This document shows, piece after piece, positions 6,072 through 11,564 of a stretch of 12,480 bases of DNA; position 1 is the stretch's first letter, and every line of letters starts with the position of its first letter. Made by a program: the position numbers and the translations under genes. This DNA is from DASRSS01 sp035656335. GTDB lineage: Bacteria; Actinomycetota; Actinomycetes; Mycobacteriales; Jatrophihabitantaceae. The stretch lies in assembly GCA_035656335.1 (NCBI GenBank), contig DASRSS010000162.1, forward strand, positions 1 to 12,480, given 5' to 3'. The notes below the pieces were generated by a model. It ran no database searches. It was given only the letters and a program-made list of their open reading frames with translations, and was not told the DNA's origin.

Positions 6072-7592
6072 TCAGCCGAAGACGACGCCCTGGGCAAGCG
6101 GGAGCTCGGTCGAGTAGTTGACCGTGTTCGTCGCGCGCCGCATGTACGCCTTCCACGCGTCCGAGCCGGACTCGCGGCCGCCACCGGTCTCCTTCTCGCC
6201 GCCGAACGCGCCACCGATCTCGGCGCCGGACGGGCCGATGTTCACGTTCGCAATTCCGCAGTCCGAACCCTCGGGAGAGGTGAACCGCTCGGCCTCGCGG
6301 ACGTTCAGCGTGAAGATCGACGACGACAGGCCCTGCGGCACGTCGTTGTGCATCGCCAGCGCCTCGTCGAACGAGTCGTAGGTCATCACGTACAGGATGG
6401 GCGCGAACGTCTCGGCCTGCACGATCTCGCTCTGCGTCGGCATGCGCACCAGCGCTGGCTGCACGTAGTAGGCGTCGGACGCCTCGTCGGCGAGCACGCG
6501 CGCGCCACCGGCGACCAGCTCCCCGCCGTTCGCCTGAGCCTTCTCCAGCGCGGACACGTAACCCTCGTACGAGGCCTGGTCGATCAGCGGGCCGACGAGC
6601 GTGCCGGACTCCAGCGGCGAGCCGATCGGCAGCGTTTCGTACGCGGACTTGAGCCGGGCGACCAGCTCGTCCGCGATGGACGAGTGCACGATCACGCGGC
6701 GCAGGGTGGTGCAGCGCTGGCCCGCCGTGCCGGCCGCGGAGAACACGATGCCGCGCACCGCGAGGTCCAGGTCGGCGGACGGAGCCACGATCGCGGCGTT
6801 GTTGCCGCCGAGCTCGAGCAGCAGCCGGCCGAAGCGGGACGCCACGCGCGGGGCGACGGCGCGGCCCATCCGGGTCGAACCGGTGGCCGACAGCAGCGCG
6901 ACGCGCGGGTCGTCCACGAGCGCCTCGCCGACCTCGGCGCCGCCGAGCACGAGCGCGGACACGGCCGCGGGCGCGCCGACACGGCGAGCAGCCTCGGCGA
7001 GCAGCGCCTGGCAGGCGAGCGCGGTGAGCAGCGTCTTCTCCGACGGCTTCCAGACGACGGGGTCACCGCAGACGAGCGCGAGCGCCGTGTTCCACGACCA
7101 CACCGCGACCGGGAAGTTGAACGCGCTGATCACGCCGACGACACCGAGCGGGTGCCACTGCTCCATCATCCGGTGGCCGGGCCGCTCGGACGCGATGGTC
7201 AGGCCGAACAGCTGCCGCGACTGGCCCACCGCGAGGTCGCAGATGTCGATCATCTCCTGGACCTCGCCGAGGCCCTCGGACCGGATCTTGCCCGCCTCGA
7301 TCGACACGAGCGCGCCGAGGTCCTCCTTGTGCGCGCGCAGCAGCAGGCCCAGCTCGCGTACCAGCTGGCCGCGCACCGGCGCCGGAACCGTCCGCCACGT
7401 GCGGAACGCCTCGGCGGCCTCGCCCACGATGCGGTCGACGTCGGACGCGGTGTGCGCGCGCACCCGGCCCAGCTCACCGCCGGTGATGGGGGAGCGGGCG
7501 ATCAGCTCGCCACTCCCCGGCAGCTCGACGCCCAGGCGGGACAGGATCGCGGAGGCCTCGGCGGCGAGGTCTTCGTGGCGGGGGAGGGTCAT
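6072..7592 (-). CDS. ALDH7 (antiquitin-type) aldehyde dehydrogenase, probable L-piperidine-6-carboxylate dehydrogenase
   Basis: 506 aa, NAD(P)-dependent. Members oxidise alpha-aminoadipic semialdehyde, in equilibrium with piperidine-6-carboxylate, to alpha-aminoadipate in lysine degradation. Catalytic residues are N159 (SAFNFPVAVWSW), E260 (LLLELGGNN) and the nucleophile C294 (AGQRCTTLRR). The segment CGDPVVWKPSEKT binds cofactor. The C-terminal block GGAFGGEKETGGGRESGSDAWKAYMRR and the ending NYSTELPLAQGV are characteristic of antiquitin rather than other ALDH families. The start ATG has AGGAG (7606-7602) 9 nt upstream. Actinobacterial homologues often lie next to lysine 6-aminotransferase (lat) and an Lrp regulator; neither is here. 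The gene is divergent from a LysR gene that is the obvious candidate regulator. Family very likely; substrate probable. Confidence 0.88.
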   Translation of the reverse strand: MTLPRHEDLAAEASAILSRLGVELPGSGELIARSPITGGELGRVRAHTASDVDRIVGEAAEAFRTWRTVPAPVRGQLVRELGLLLRAHKEDLGALVSIEAGKIRSEGLGEVQEMIDICDLAVGQSRQLFGLTIASERPGHRMMEQWHPLGVVGVISAFNFPVAVWSWNTALALVCGDPVVWKPSEKTLLTALACQALLAEAARRVGAPAAVSALVLGGAEVGEALVDDPRVALLSATGSTRMGRAVAPRVASRFGRLLLELGGNNAAIVAPSADLDLAVRGIVFSAAGTAGQRCTTLRRVIVHSSIADELVARLKSAYETLPIGSPLESGTLVGPLIDQASYEGYVSALEKAQANGGELVAGGARVLADEASDAYYVQPALVRMPTQSEIVQAETFAPILYVMTYDSFDEALAMHNDVPQGLSSSIFTLNVREAERFTSPEGSDCGIANVNIGPSGAEIGGAFGGEKETGGGRESGSDAWKAYMRRATNTVNYSTELPLAQGVVFG

Positions 7593-7635
7593 GGCGCGGA
7601 GCTCCTAGATCGATGAATTGCTAACGACTACCTAG

Positions 7636-7657
7636 CTTATGCCGTAAGTTGTACTTA
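7636..7657 (+). promoter_or_regulatory. lysR promoter and probable LysR operator in the divergent intergenic region
   Basis: Two overlapping inverted repeats share the arm TAAG: CTTA-N5-TAAG (7636-7648) and TAAGT-TGT-ACTTA (7645-7657). TAAGTT (7645-7650) could be a -10 element and lies exactly 6 nt before the lysR ATG at 7657, implying a leaderless lysR mRNA. The repeats would let the regulator repress its own gene and act on the divergent aldehyde dehydrogenase gene. The AT-richer composition stands out from the surroundings. Operator function is inferred. Confidence 0.5.
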
Positions 7658-8577
7658 TGGCTAATGGCGTCGCGTCGGGGCTGGACGTCGGCCGGATGCG
7701 GCTGCTGCGCGAGGTGGCCCTGCGCGGCACCATCGCCGGCGCGGCGCGCGCCCTCGGCCTGACCTCGTCGGCGGTGTCGCAGCAGCTGGCCGTGCTCGAG
7801 CGCGAGGCCGGGACGCCGCTGGTCGACCGGTCCCCGCGCGGCGTGCAGCTCACCGGTGCCGGGCACGCCCTGGCCGAGCGGGCCGGGGAGGTGCTGGACG
7901 TGCTCGCGGCCGCCCGTGCGGACCTGGACCGCATCGCCGGCTCGCTCAGCGGGCCGGTCGCGCTCGGGTCCGTCGCGAGCGGTGCCGCCACGTTCGTCTC
8001 CGACGCCGTCGCGGCCCTGCGCGAGACGCATCCCGGCATCGCTGTCCGCGTCACCGCGGCCGAGCCGGCCCGGGCCCTCGACCTGCTGCTCGCCGGCGAC
8101 GTCGATCTCGCCGTCGTGGACGAGTACGACCACGTCCCGCTCGCGGTGCCCGACTACGTCGTCGCCCGGGAGCTGTGCGCCGAGCCGCTGGTCGCGGTGC
8201 TGCCGGCGGGCTGGCCGGGACGGCGCCGTCCGGACCTGACCAACCTCGCCGACGCCGACTGGGTGATGCCGCCGGAGGACGCCGCGTGCGGGCTGGCCGT
8301 GCGCATCGCCTGCCGCGCGGCCGGTTTCGAGCCCCGCGTGCGCTGGGAGACCGACGACATGCTGCTGCTGGCGCGCTGCGTGGCCGCCGGCCACGGGGTC
8401 GCCGTGCTGCCGCGCCTCTCCGTGGCGGACACCGGAGACCTGAGCGCCAGGATCGACGTCCGCACCCTGCGCGATCCGGTGCTGCGGCGGCGCCTTTCCG
8501 TCGTGGGCCGGGCGAGCGCGCTGGCCCGTCCGGTGGTCTCCGCCGTCGTGGAGGCGCTGCTCGCCGCGGTCCGCTGA
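7657..8577 (+). CDS. LysR-family transcriptional regulator
   Basis: 306 aa. Residues about 10-70 are the winged helix-turn-helix: MRLLREVALRGTIAGAARALGLTSSAVSQQLAVLEREAG, with the AARALGLTSSAVSQQL recognition region and the conserved L-V-D-R wing (here TPLVDRSPRGVQLTGAG). A linker helix rich in Leu, Ala and Asp (about 72-95) would serve dimerisation. The rest is a periplasmic-binding-protein-like effector domain (SGPVALGSVASGAATFVSDAVAALRETHPGI onward). LysR proteins act as tetramers, usually regulating a divergently transcribed target, here the ALDH7 gene 64 nt away; a lysine-pathway ligand would fit. No RBS is seen; the start follows a -10-like TAAGTT by 6 nt. Actinobacterial relatives usually start only a few residues before LDVGRMRLL, as here. 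Confidence 0.9.
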   Translation: MANGVASGLDVGRMRLLREVALRGTIAGAARALGLTSSAVSQQLAVLEREAGTPLVDRSPRGVQLTGAGHALAERAGEVLDVLAAARADLDRIAGSLSGPVALGSVASGAATFVSDAVAALRETHPGIAVRVTAAEPARALDLLLAGDVDLAVVDEYDHVPLAVPDYVVARELCAEPLVAVLPAGWPGRRRPDLTNLADADWVMPPEDAACGLAVRIACRAAGFEPRVRWETDDMLLLARCVAAGHGVAVLPRLSVADTGDLSARIDVRTLRDPVLRRRLSVVGRASALARPVVSAVVEALLAAVR

Positions 8578-8657
8578 CCGCGCGTTAGCACGCCCCTCGT
8601 CGGTGTCCGAGATGGGGGTGGCGTGAGGTCCGTTTTGCGACGTAGCAGGATTGCACC

Positions 8658-8686
8658 TTGACGAACGGGAACGACACGCGTGTAAT
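8658..8686 (+). promoter_or_regulatory. Sigma-70-type promoter of whiB2 with overlapping palindrome
   Basis: TTGACG (-35, 8658-8663), a 17-nt spacer, and TGTAAT (-10, 8681-8686) give 5 of 6 matches in both hexamers. Transcription should begin near 8693, leaving a leader of about 70 nt. A 10-bp palindrome ACACGCGTGT (8674-8683) overlaps the -10, and a GACAC pentamer (8673-8677), the WhiA recognition core in Streptomyces, lies just upstream of it. Promoter likely; the WhiA link is an inference. The rest of the gap 8578-8763 shows nothing firm. Confidence 0.65.
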
Positions 8687-8763
8687 TCCATACGTGTGGT
8701 GATACCCGGTGCTGAACTCCAGCGCTGACCACCCAGCGCCCCTGCGATCTTCAGGAGGAAGCA

Positions 8764-9051
8764 GTGACGGATCTGTCGAGCGACCTCAATCTCAGCGATG
8801 CCGACCTGACCGACCTGTTCGGGCTGCCCGAGGAGGCCGGCTGGCAGGAGCGTGCCCTGTGCGCGCAGACGGACCCGGAGGCGTTCTTCCCCGAGAAGGG
8901 CGGCTCCACCCGGGAGGCGAAGCGCATCTGCACCGGCTGCGAGGTGCGCGCCGAGTGCCTGGAGTACGCGCTCGCGCACGACGAGCGGTTCGGCATCTGG
9001 GGCGGCATGTCCGAGCGGGAGCGCCGCCGGCTCAAGCGCCAGGCCGTCTGA
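8764..9051 (+). CDS. whiB2: WhiB2-type Fe-S transcriptional regulator (WhmD/WhiB orthologue)
   Basis: 95 aa. The four [4Fe-4S] ligands are C33, C56, C59 and C65 (C-x22-C-x2-C-x5-C). The WhiB turn GIWGG is at 77-81, followed by a basic DNA-contacting tail SERERRRLKRQ. The segment CAQTDPEAFFPEKGGSTREAKRIC with ALAHDERFGIWGG is the WhiB2/WhmD/WhiB signature. This subgroup controls septation and sporulation-type cell division; in Streptomyces WhiB works with WhiA, and mycobacterial WhmD is needed for normal septation. The start is GTG with AGGAGG (8753-8758) 5 nt before it. It converges on the next gene with 7 nt between stops. Its right-hand neighbours match those of Rv3260c. Confidence 0.95.
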   Translation: MTDLSSDLNLSDADLTDLFGLPEEAGWQERALCAQTDPEAFFPEKGGSTREAKRICTGCEVRAECLEYALAHDERFGIWGGMSERERRRLKRQAV

Positions 9052-9058
9052 CCGACGC

Positions 9059-9493
9059 TCAGCCCGGGTCGATCTCGTCGAGGTCGCGCCCGATCAGATC
9101 GGCCACCAGCTCCGCGACGACCATGAACACCAGGTCGCCGCGATCCTCTCCCTCGGCCGCCCGCGCCTCGACCGGGCGGCGATAGACGACCACCGCCGGC
9201 CCCGGCAGGCCCGGCAGCCCCGCCCGGAACAGCCGGCCGAGCACGACGCCGCGGTCCAGCACCACCTCGGAGGACAGCGCCTCGCCCGGCTCGTCCGCCG
9301 GTACCTCCTCGACCGCGAACTCGACGCCGGCCAGCTCGGCCGCCCAGTGCGTCTCCAGCTCCTCGACCGCGTCGAGCACCAGGTCGTCGAAGATCTCGCT
9401 CCGCGTCCGCGACACCGGCACCTGCGCAGGGGCGAGCGTGCCGCGCATGCCGCGGCCGCGCCGGTCGCGCCGCCGGTAGCCCCCCGTCTGCAT
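9059..9493 (-). CDS. Zincin-like metallopeptidase family protein with degenerate active site (Rv3259-like)
   Basis: 144 aa. It begins with an Arg/Gly-rich stretch (YRRRDRRGRGMRG), then TRSEIFDDLVLDAVEELETHW, then a beta-strand region PAVVVYRRPVEARA, and ends FMVVAELVADLIGRDLDEIDPG. The layout (two helices, hydrophobic strands, a helix where zincins carry HExxH, then a D-[PL]-[DE]-x-[LI]-[DG] end) fits the PF06262/DUF1025 zincin-like family and the Rv3259 position in the whiB2-manB cluster. The HExxH itself is absent: at that place one reads A-E-L-V-A-D, so no zinc protease activity is expected. The start ATG is 6 nt after a TACCCT -10 element. It is divergent from DUF3499 and convergent with whiB2, as in M. 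tuberculosis. Function unknown. Confidence 0.78.
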   Translation of the reverse strand: MQTGGYRRRDRRGRGMRGTLAPAQVPVSRTRSEIFDDLVLDAVEELETHWAAELAGVEFAVEEVPADEPGEALSSEVVLDRGVVLGRLFRAGLPGLPGPAVVVYRRPVEARAAEGEDRGDLVFMVVAELVADLIGRDLDEIDPG

Positions 9494-9499
9494 GCCGCC

Positions 9500-9534
9500 A
9501 GGGTAGGCCGACGCACCGACACGGCACCGACACG
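9500..9534 (-). promoter_or_regulatory. RecA-NDp (PafBC-type) promoter with 11-bp tandem repeat, upstream of the zincin-like gene
   Basis: Read on the reverse strand: TGTCGGTG (9521-9514), 8 nt, TACCCT (9505-9500), then 6 nt and the ATG. This fits the actinobacterial LexA-independent DNA-damage promoter consensus tTGTCRgtg-N8-TAnnnT at every conserved position except the first T. The CGTGTCGGTGC unit is repeated twice in tandem (9534-9524 and 9523-9513), the second copy placing the motif at the correct distance. Leaderless transcription is predicted. Confidence 0.6.
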
Positions 9535-9580
9535 AGGTGGCGGGGAGGCCACCTATCGCCGGTTCGCGGCATCGGGACGA

Positions 9581-9586
9581 TAGTGT
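9581..9586 (+). promoter_or_regulatory. -10 element before the DUF3499 gene
   Basis: TAGTGT lies 8 nt before GTG 9595. It falls across the alternative start GTG 9583, which would be inside the promoter; this favours 9595. No clear -35 is seen. Confidence 0.4.
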
Positions 9587-9594
9587 CCGGAGCT

Positions 9595-9948
9595 GTGAGA
9601 ACCGCCCGTCGTTGCACGCGCACCGGCTGCGCCCGGCCCGCCGTGGCCACCCTCACCTACGCCTACTCGGACCTGACGGCGGTCGTCGGGCCGCTGGCCA
9701 GCTTCGCCGAGCCGCACTCGTACGACCTGTGCGAGGAGCACGCGGTGCGGTTGACCGTGCCGCGTGGCTGGGAGGTCGTGCGGCACGTCGGCGAGTTCCC
9801 CGCGCCCATCCCGCACAGCGACGACCTCGAGGCGCTGGCCGACGCCGTCCGCGAGGCCGCGCGCGTCGAGCCGTCCGCCGCCGTCGGCGAGGGCGAGCCG
9901 AGCACCGGGCGCCGCGGGCACCTGCGCGTCGTCACCCAGCGCGACTGA
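9595..9948 (+). CDS. DUF3499 family protein (Rv3258c-like), putative zinc-binding
   Basis: 117 aa from GTG 9595. The N-terminal half carries C7-x4-C12 (RRCTRTGCARPAVATLTY) and C46-x2-H49 (HSYDLCEEHAVRL), a likely zinc site, around the conserved YSDLTAVVGPLAS segment; a WEVVRH strand follows. The tail is acidic, Ala-rich and variable. This matches the actinobacterium-restricted DUF3499 family, always near whiB2 and the phosphomannomutase gene in the genomes I recall; no biochemical role is known. GTG 9583 would add four residues but overlaps the -10 TAGTGT and makes a less typical N-terminus. It precedes manB by 51 nt in the same direction; manB also seems to have its own promoter. Confidence 0.85.
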   Translation: MRTARRCTRTGCARPAVATLTYAYSDLTAVVGPLASFAEPHSYDLCEEHAVRLTVPRGWEVVRHVGEFPAPIPHSDDLEALADAVREAARVEPSAAVGEGEPSTGRRGHLRVVTQRD

Positions 9949-9965
9949 TCGCCGGCTCAGCACGA

Positions 9966-9993
9966 GACTGCGCGCAGTCCGGCTGGGTAGGCT
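9966..9993 (+). promoter_or_regulatory. manB promoter with 14-bp palindromic operator candidate
   Basis: GACTGCGCGCAGTC (9966-9979) is a perfect 14-bp palindrome. It covers the place of the -35 element and the upstream spacer of the -10 hexamer TAGGCT (9988-9993), which is 6 nt before GTG 10000. A regulator dimer bound there would block RNA polymerase. A leaderless manB transcript is predicted. It has no loop, so it is a poor terminator for the preceding gene. Confidence 0.5.
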
Positions 9994-9999
9994 GCCGAC

Positions 10000-11364
10000 G
10001 TGGACCTTTCGACGATCATCAAGGCCTACGACGTGCGGGGCACCGTTCCCGATCAGCTCGACGAAGCGATCGCGCGCGCGGTGGGCGCGGCCTTCGTCGA
10101 TGTGACCGGCGCCGACCGCATCGTCACCGCACACGACATGCGCGAGACCGGTCCCGGGTTGGCGCGGGCGTTCGCCGAAGGGGCGCTGCACCGCGGCGCG
10201 TCCGTCGTCGAGTCCGGGCTGGGCTCGACCGACATGCTTTACTTCGCCTCCGGCCACCTGGGGTTGCCGGGCGCGATGTTCACCGCCAGCCACAACCCGG
10301 CGAAGTACAACGGCATCAAGATGTGCCGCGCGAACGCCGTCGCGATCGGGCAGGACACCGGGCTGGCCGAGATCCGTGACCGCGCGCAGACGTACCTGGA
10401 CGAGGGCCTGCCGCCCGCCGGGGTCGCCGGCACCGTCGAACAGGCCGACCTGCTCACGCCGTACGCCGAGTACCTGCGCGGACTCGTCGACCTCAGCGGC
10501 ATCCGTCCGCTCAAGGTCGTGGTCGACGCCGGCAACGGTATGGGCGGCTACACCGTCCCGGCCGTGCTCGGCGACTCGGTGCTGCCGGCGCTGCCGCTGC
10601 AGATCGTGCCGCTGTACTTCGAGCTGGACGGTTCGTTCCCCAACCACGAGGCCAACCCGCTCGTCGCCGAGAACATCGTCGACCTGCAGCACAAGGTCGT
10701 CGAGGCCGGCGCCGACATCGGGCTGGCCTTCGACGGCGACGCCGACCGCTGCTTCGTGGTCGACGCGGACGGCAACGCCGTGTCGCCCAGCGCGATCACC
10801 GCGCTCGTCGCGCAGCGCGAGCTCGCCAAGGCGCCCGGAGCGACCGTGATCCACAACCTGATCACCTCGCACACCGTGCCCGAGGTCATCGCCGAGAACG
10901 GCGGCACGCCCGTGCGCACCCGCGTCGGCCACTCGTTCATCAAGGCCGAGATGGCGCGCACCGGCGCGGTGTTCGGCGGCGAGCACTCGGCGCACTACTA
11001 CTTCCGCGACTTCTGGAACGCCGACACCGGCATGCTGGCCGCGATGCACGTGCTGGCCGCGCTGGGCGAGACCCCGCAGAGCCTGGCGCAGCTCACCACG
11101 GCCTACAACCGCTACGCCGCGTCCGGTGAGATCAACTCGACCGTCGACGACCAGGCCGGCCGGCTGGAGGCGCTGCGCTCGGAGTTCGCCGACCGCGCAG
11201 AGAGCATCGACGAGCTGGACGGCCTGACGATCACCACGGCCGACGGCTGGTTCAACGTGCGCGCGTCGAACACCGAGCCGCTGCTGCGGCTGAACGTGGA
11301 GGCGAACGACGAGGCGGGCATGGCCCGGCTGCGCGACGAGGCGCTCGCGGTGATCCGCGGATGA
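10000..11364 (+). CDS. manB: Phosphomannomutase/phosphoglucomutase (alpha-D-phosphohexomutase)
   Basis: 454 aa. Interconverts mannose-6-phosphate and mannose-1-phosphate (possibly also the glucose forms), feeding GDP-mannose for mannolipids, glycans and glycoproteins. All four signature loops are present: phosphoserine S97 in TASHNPAKYNG, Mg-binding D245-G-D-A-D249-R, sugar-binding GEHS (327-330), and the phosphate-binding R421-A-S-N-T-E-P427 loop. The opening IIKAYDVRGTVPDQLDEAIARAVG is the domain 1 N-terminus, and the length is normal. Its place between DUF3499 and the Trm112/TobH genes equals that of M. tuberculosis Rv3257c. GTG 10000 follows TAGGCT by 6 nt, without an RBS, suggesting leaderless initiation; in-frame extension is not needed because the family start is already complete. 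Its stop overlaps the next ATG (ATGA). Confidence 0.95.
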   Translation: MDLSTIIKAYDVRGTVPDQLDEAIARAVGAAFVDVTGADRIVTAHDMRETGPGLARAFAEGALHRGASVVESGLGSTDMLYFASGHLGLPGAMFTASHNPAKYNGIKMCRANAVAIGQDTGLAEIRDRAQTYLDEGLPPAGVAGTVEQADLLTPYAEYLRGLVDLSGIRPLKVVVDAGNGMGGYTVPAVLGDSVLPALPLQIVPLYFELDGSFPNHEANPLVAENIVDLQHKVVEAGADIGLAFDGDADRCFVVDADGNAVSPSAITALVAQRELAKAPGATVIHNLITSHTVPEVIAENGGTPVRTRVGHSFIKAEMARTGAVFGGEHSAHYYFRDFWNADTGMLAAMHVLAALGETPQSLAQLTTAYNRYAASGEINSTVDDQAGRLEALRSEFADRAESIDELDGLTITTADGWFNVRASNTEPLLRLNVEANDEAGMARLRDEALAVIRG

Positions 11365-11561
11365 TCAGCCCGGACCTGCTGGAACTGCTGGCCTGCCCGA
11401 GCGACGACCACGCGCCGCTGCGCGAGGAGAAGCGCGGCGGCGCGGACGTGCTCGTCTGCACGCACTGCGCGACGAGCTATCCGATCGACAACGGCATCCC
11501 CGTCCTGCTCCTCGACGAGGCGACGCCGGGGCCGAACGGCGTCGGCAACCCGGCGGGCTGA
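11361..11561 (+). CDS. Trm112 family zinc-ribbon protein
   Basis: 66 aa, opening with LLELLACPSDDHAPL and containing LVCTHCATSYPIDNGIPVLLLDEA. This matches bacterial Trm112/YcaR proteins, small zinc-ribbon proteins; eukaryotic Trm112 is a cofactor for methyltransferases, while the bacterial role is not settled. Cysteines are C12, C33 and C36; the second cysteine of the usual first CPxC knuckle is replaced (CPSDDH), so zinc binding would need D14/D15/H16 or be lost, a feature I recall as common in actinobacterial members. Start ATG overlaps the manB stop by 4 nt, so translation is coupled; co-transcription with manB is likely. The gene ends one codon before the next start, in the same frame. 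Confidence 0.85.
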   Translation: MISPDLLELLACPSDDHAPLREEKRGGADVLVCTHCATSYPIDNGIPVLLLDEATPGPNGVGNPAG

Positions 11562-11564
11562 TCC

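Noticed and set aside
6348..7616. 422-codon open frame on the forward strand
   Set aside because: It is antisense to the ALDH7 gene, whose catalytic residues are all present.
8589..8625. CACGCC ... GGCGTG imperfect hairpin after lysR
   Set aside because: The 6-bp outer and 4-bp inner stems are separated by an asymmetric 8-nt bulge and lack a T-run; too weak to call a terminator.
7621..8979. 452-codon open frame on the reverse strand
   Set aside because: It crosses lysR, the whiB2 promoter and part of whiB2; its product lacks any domain.
9553..11049. 498-codon open frame on the reverse strand
   Set aside because: It is antisense to DUF3499 and manB; repetitive His/Arg/Val composition typical of GC shadows.
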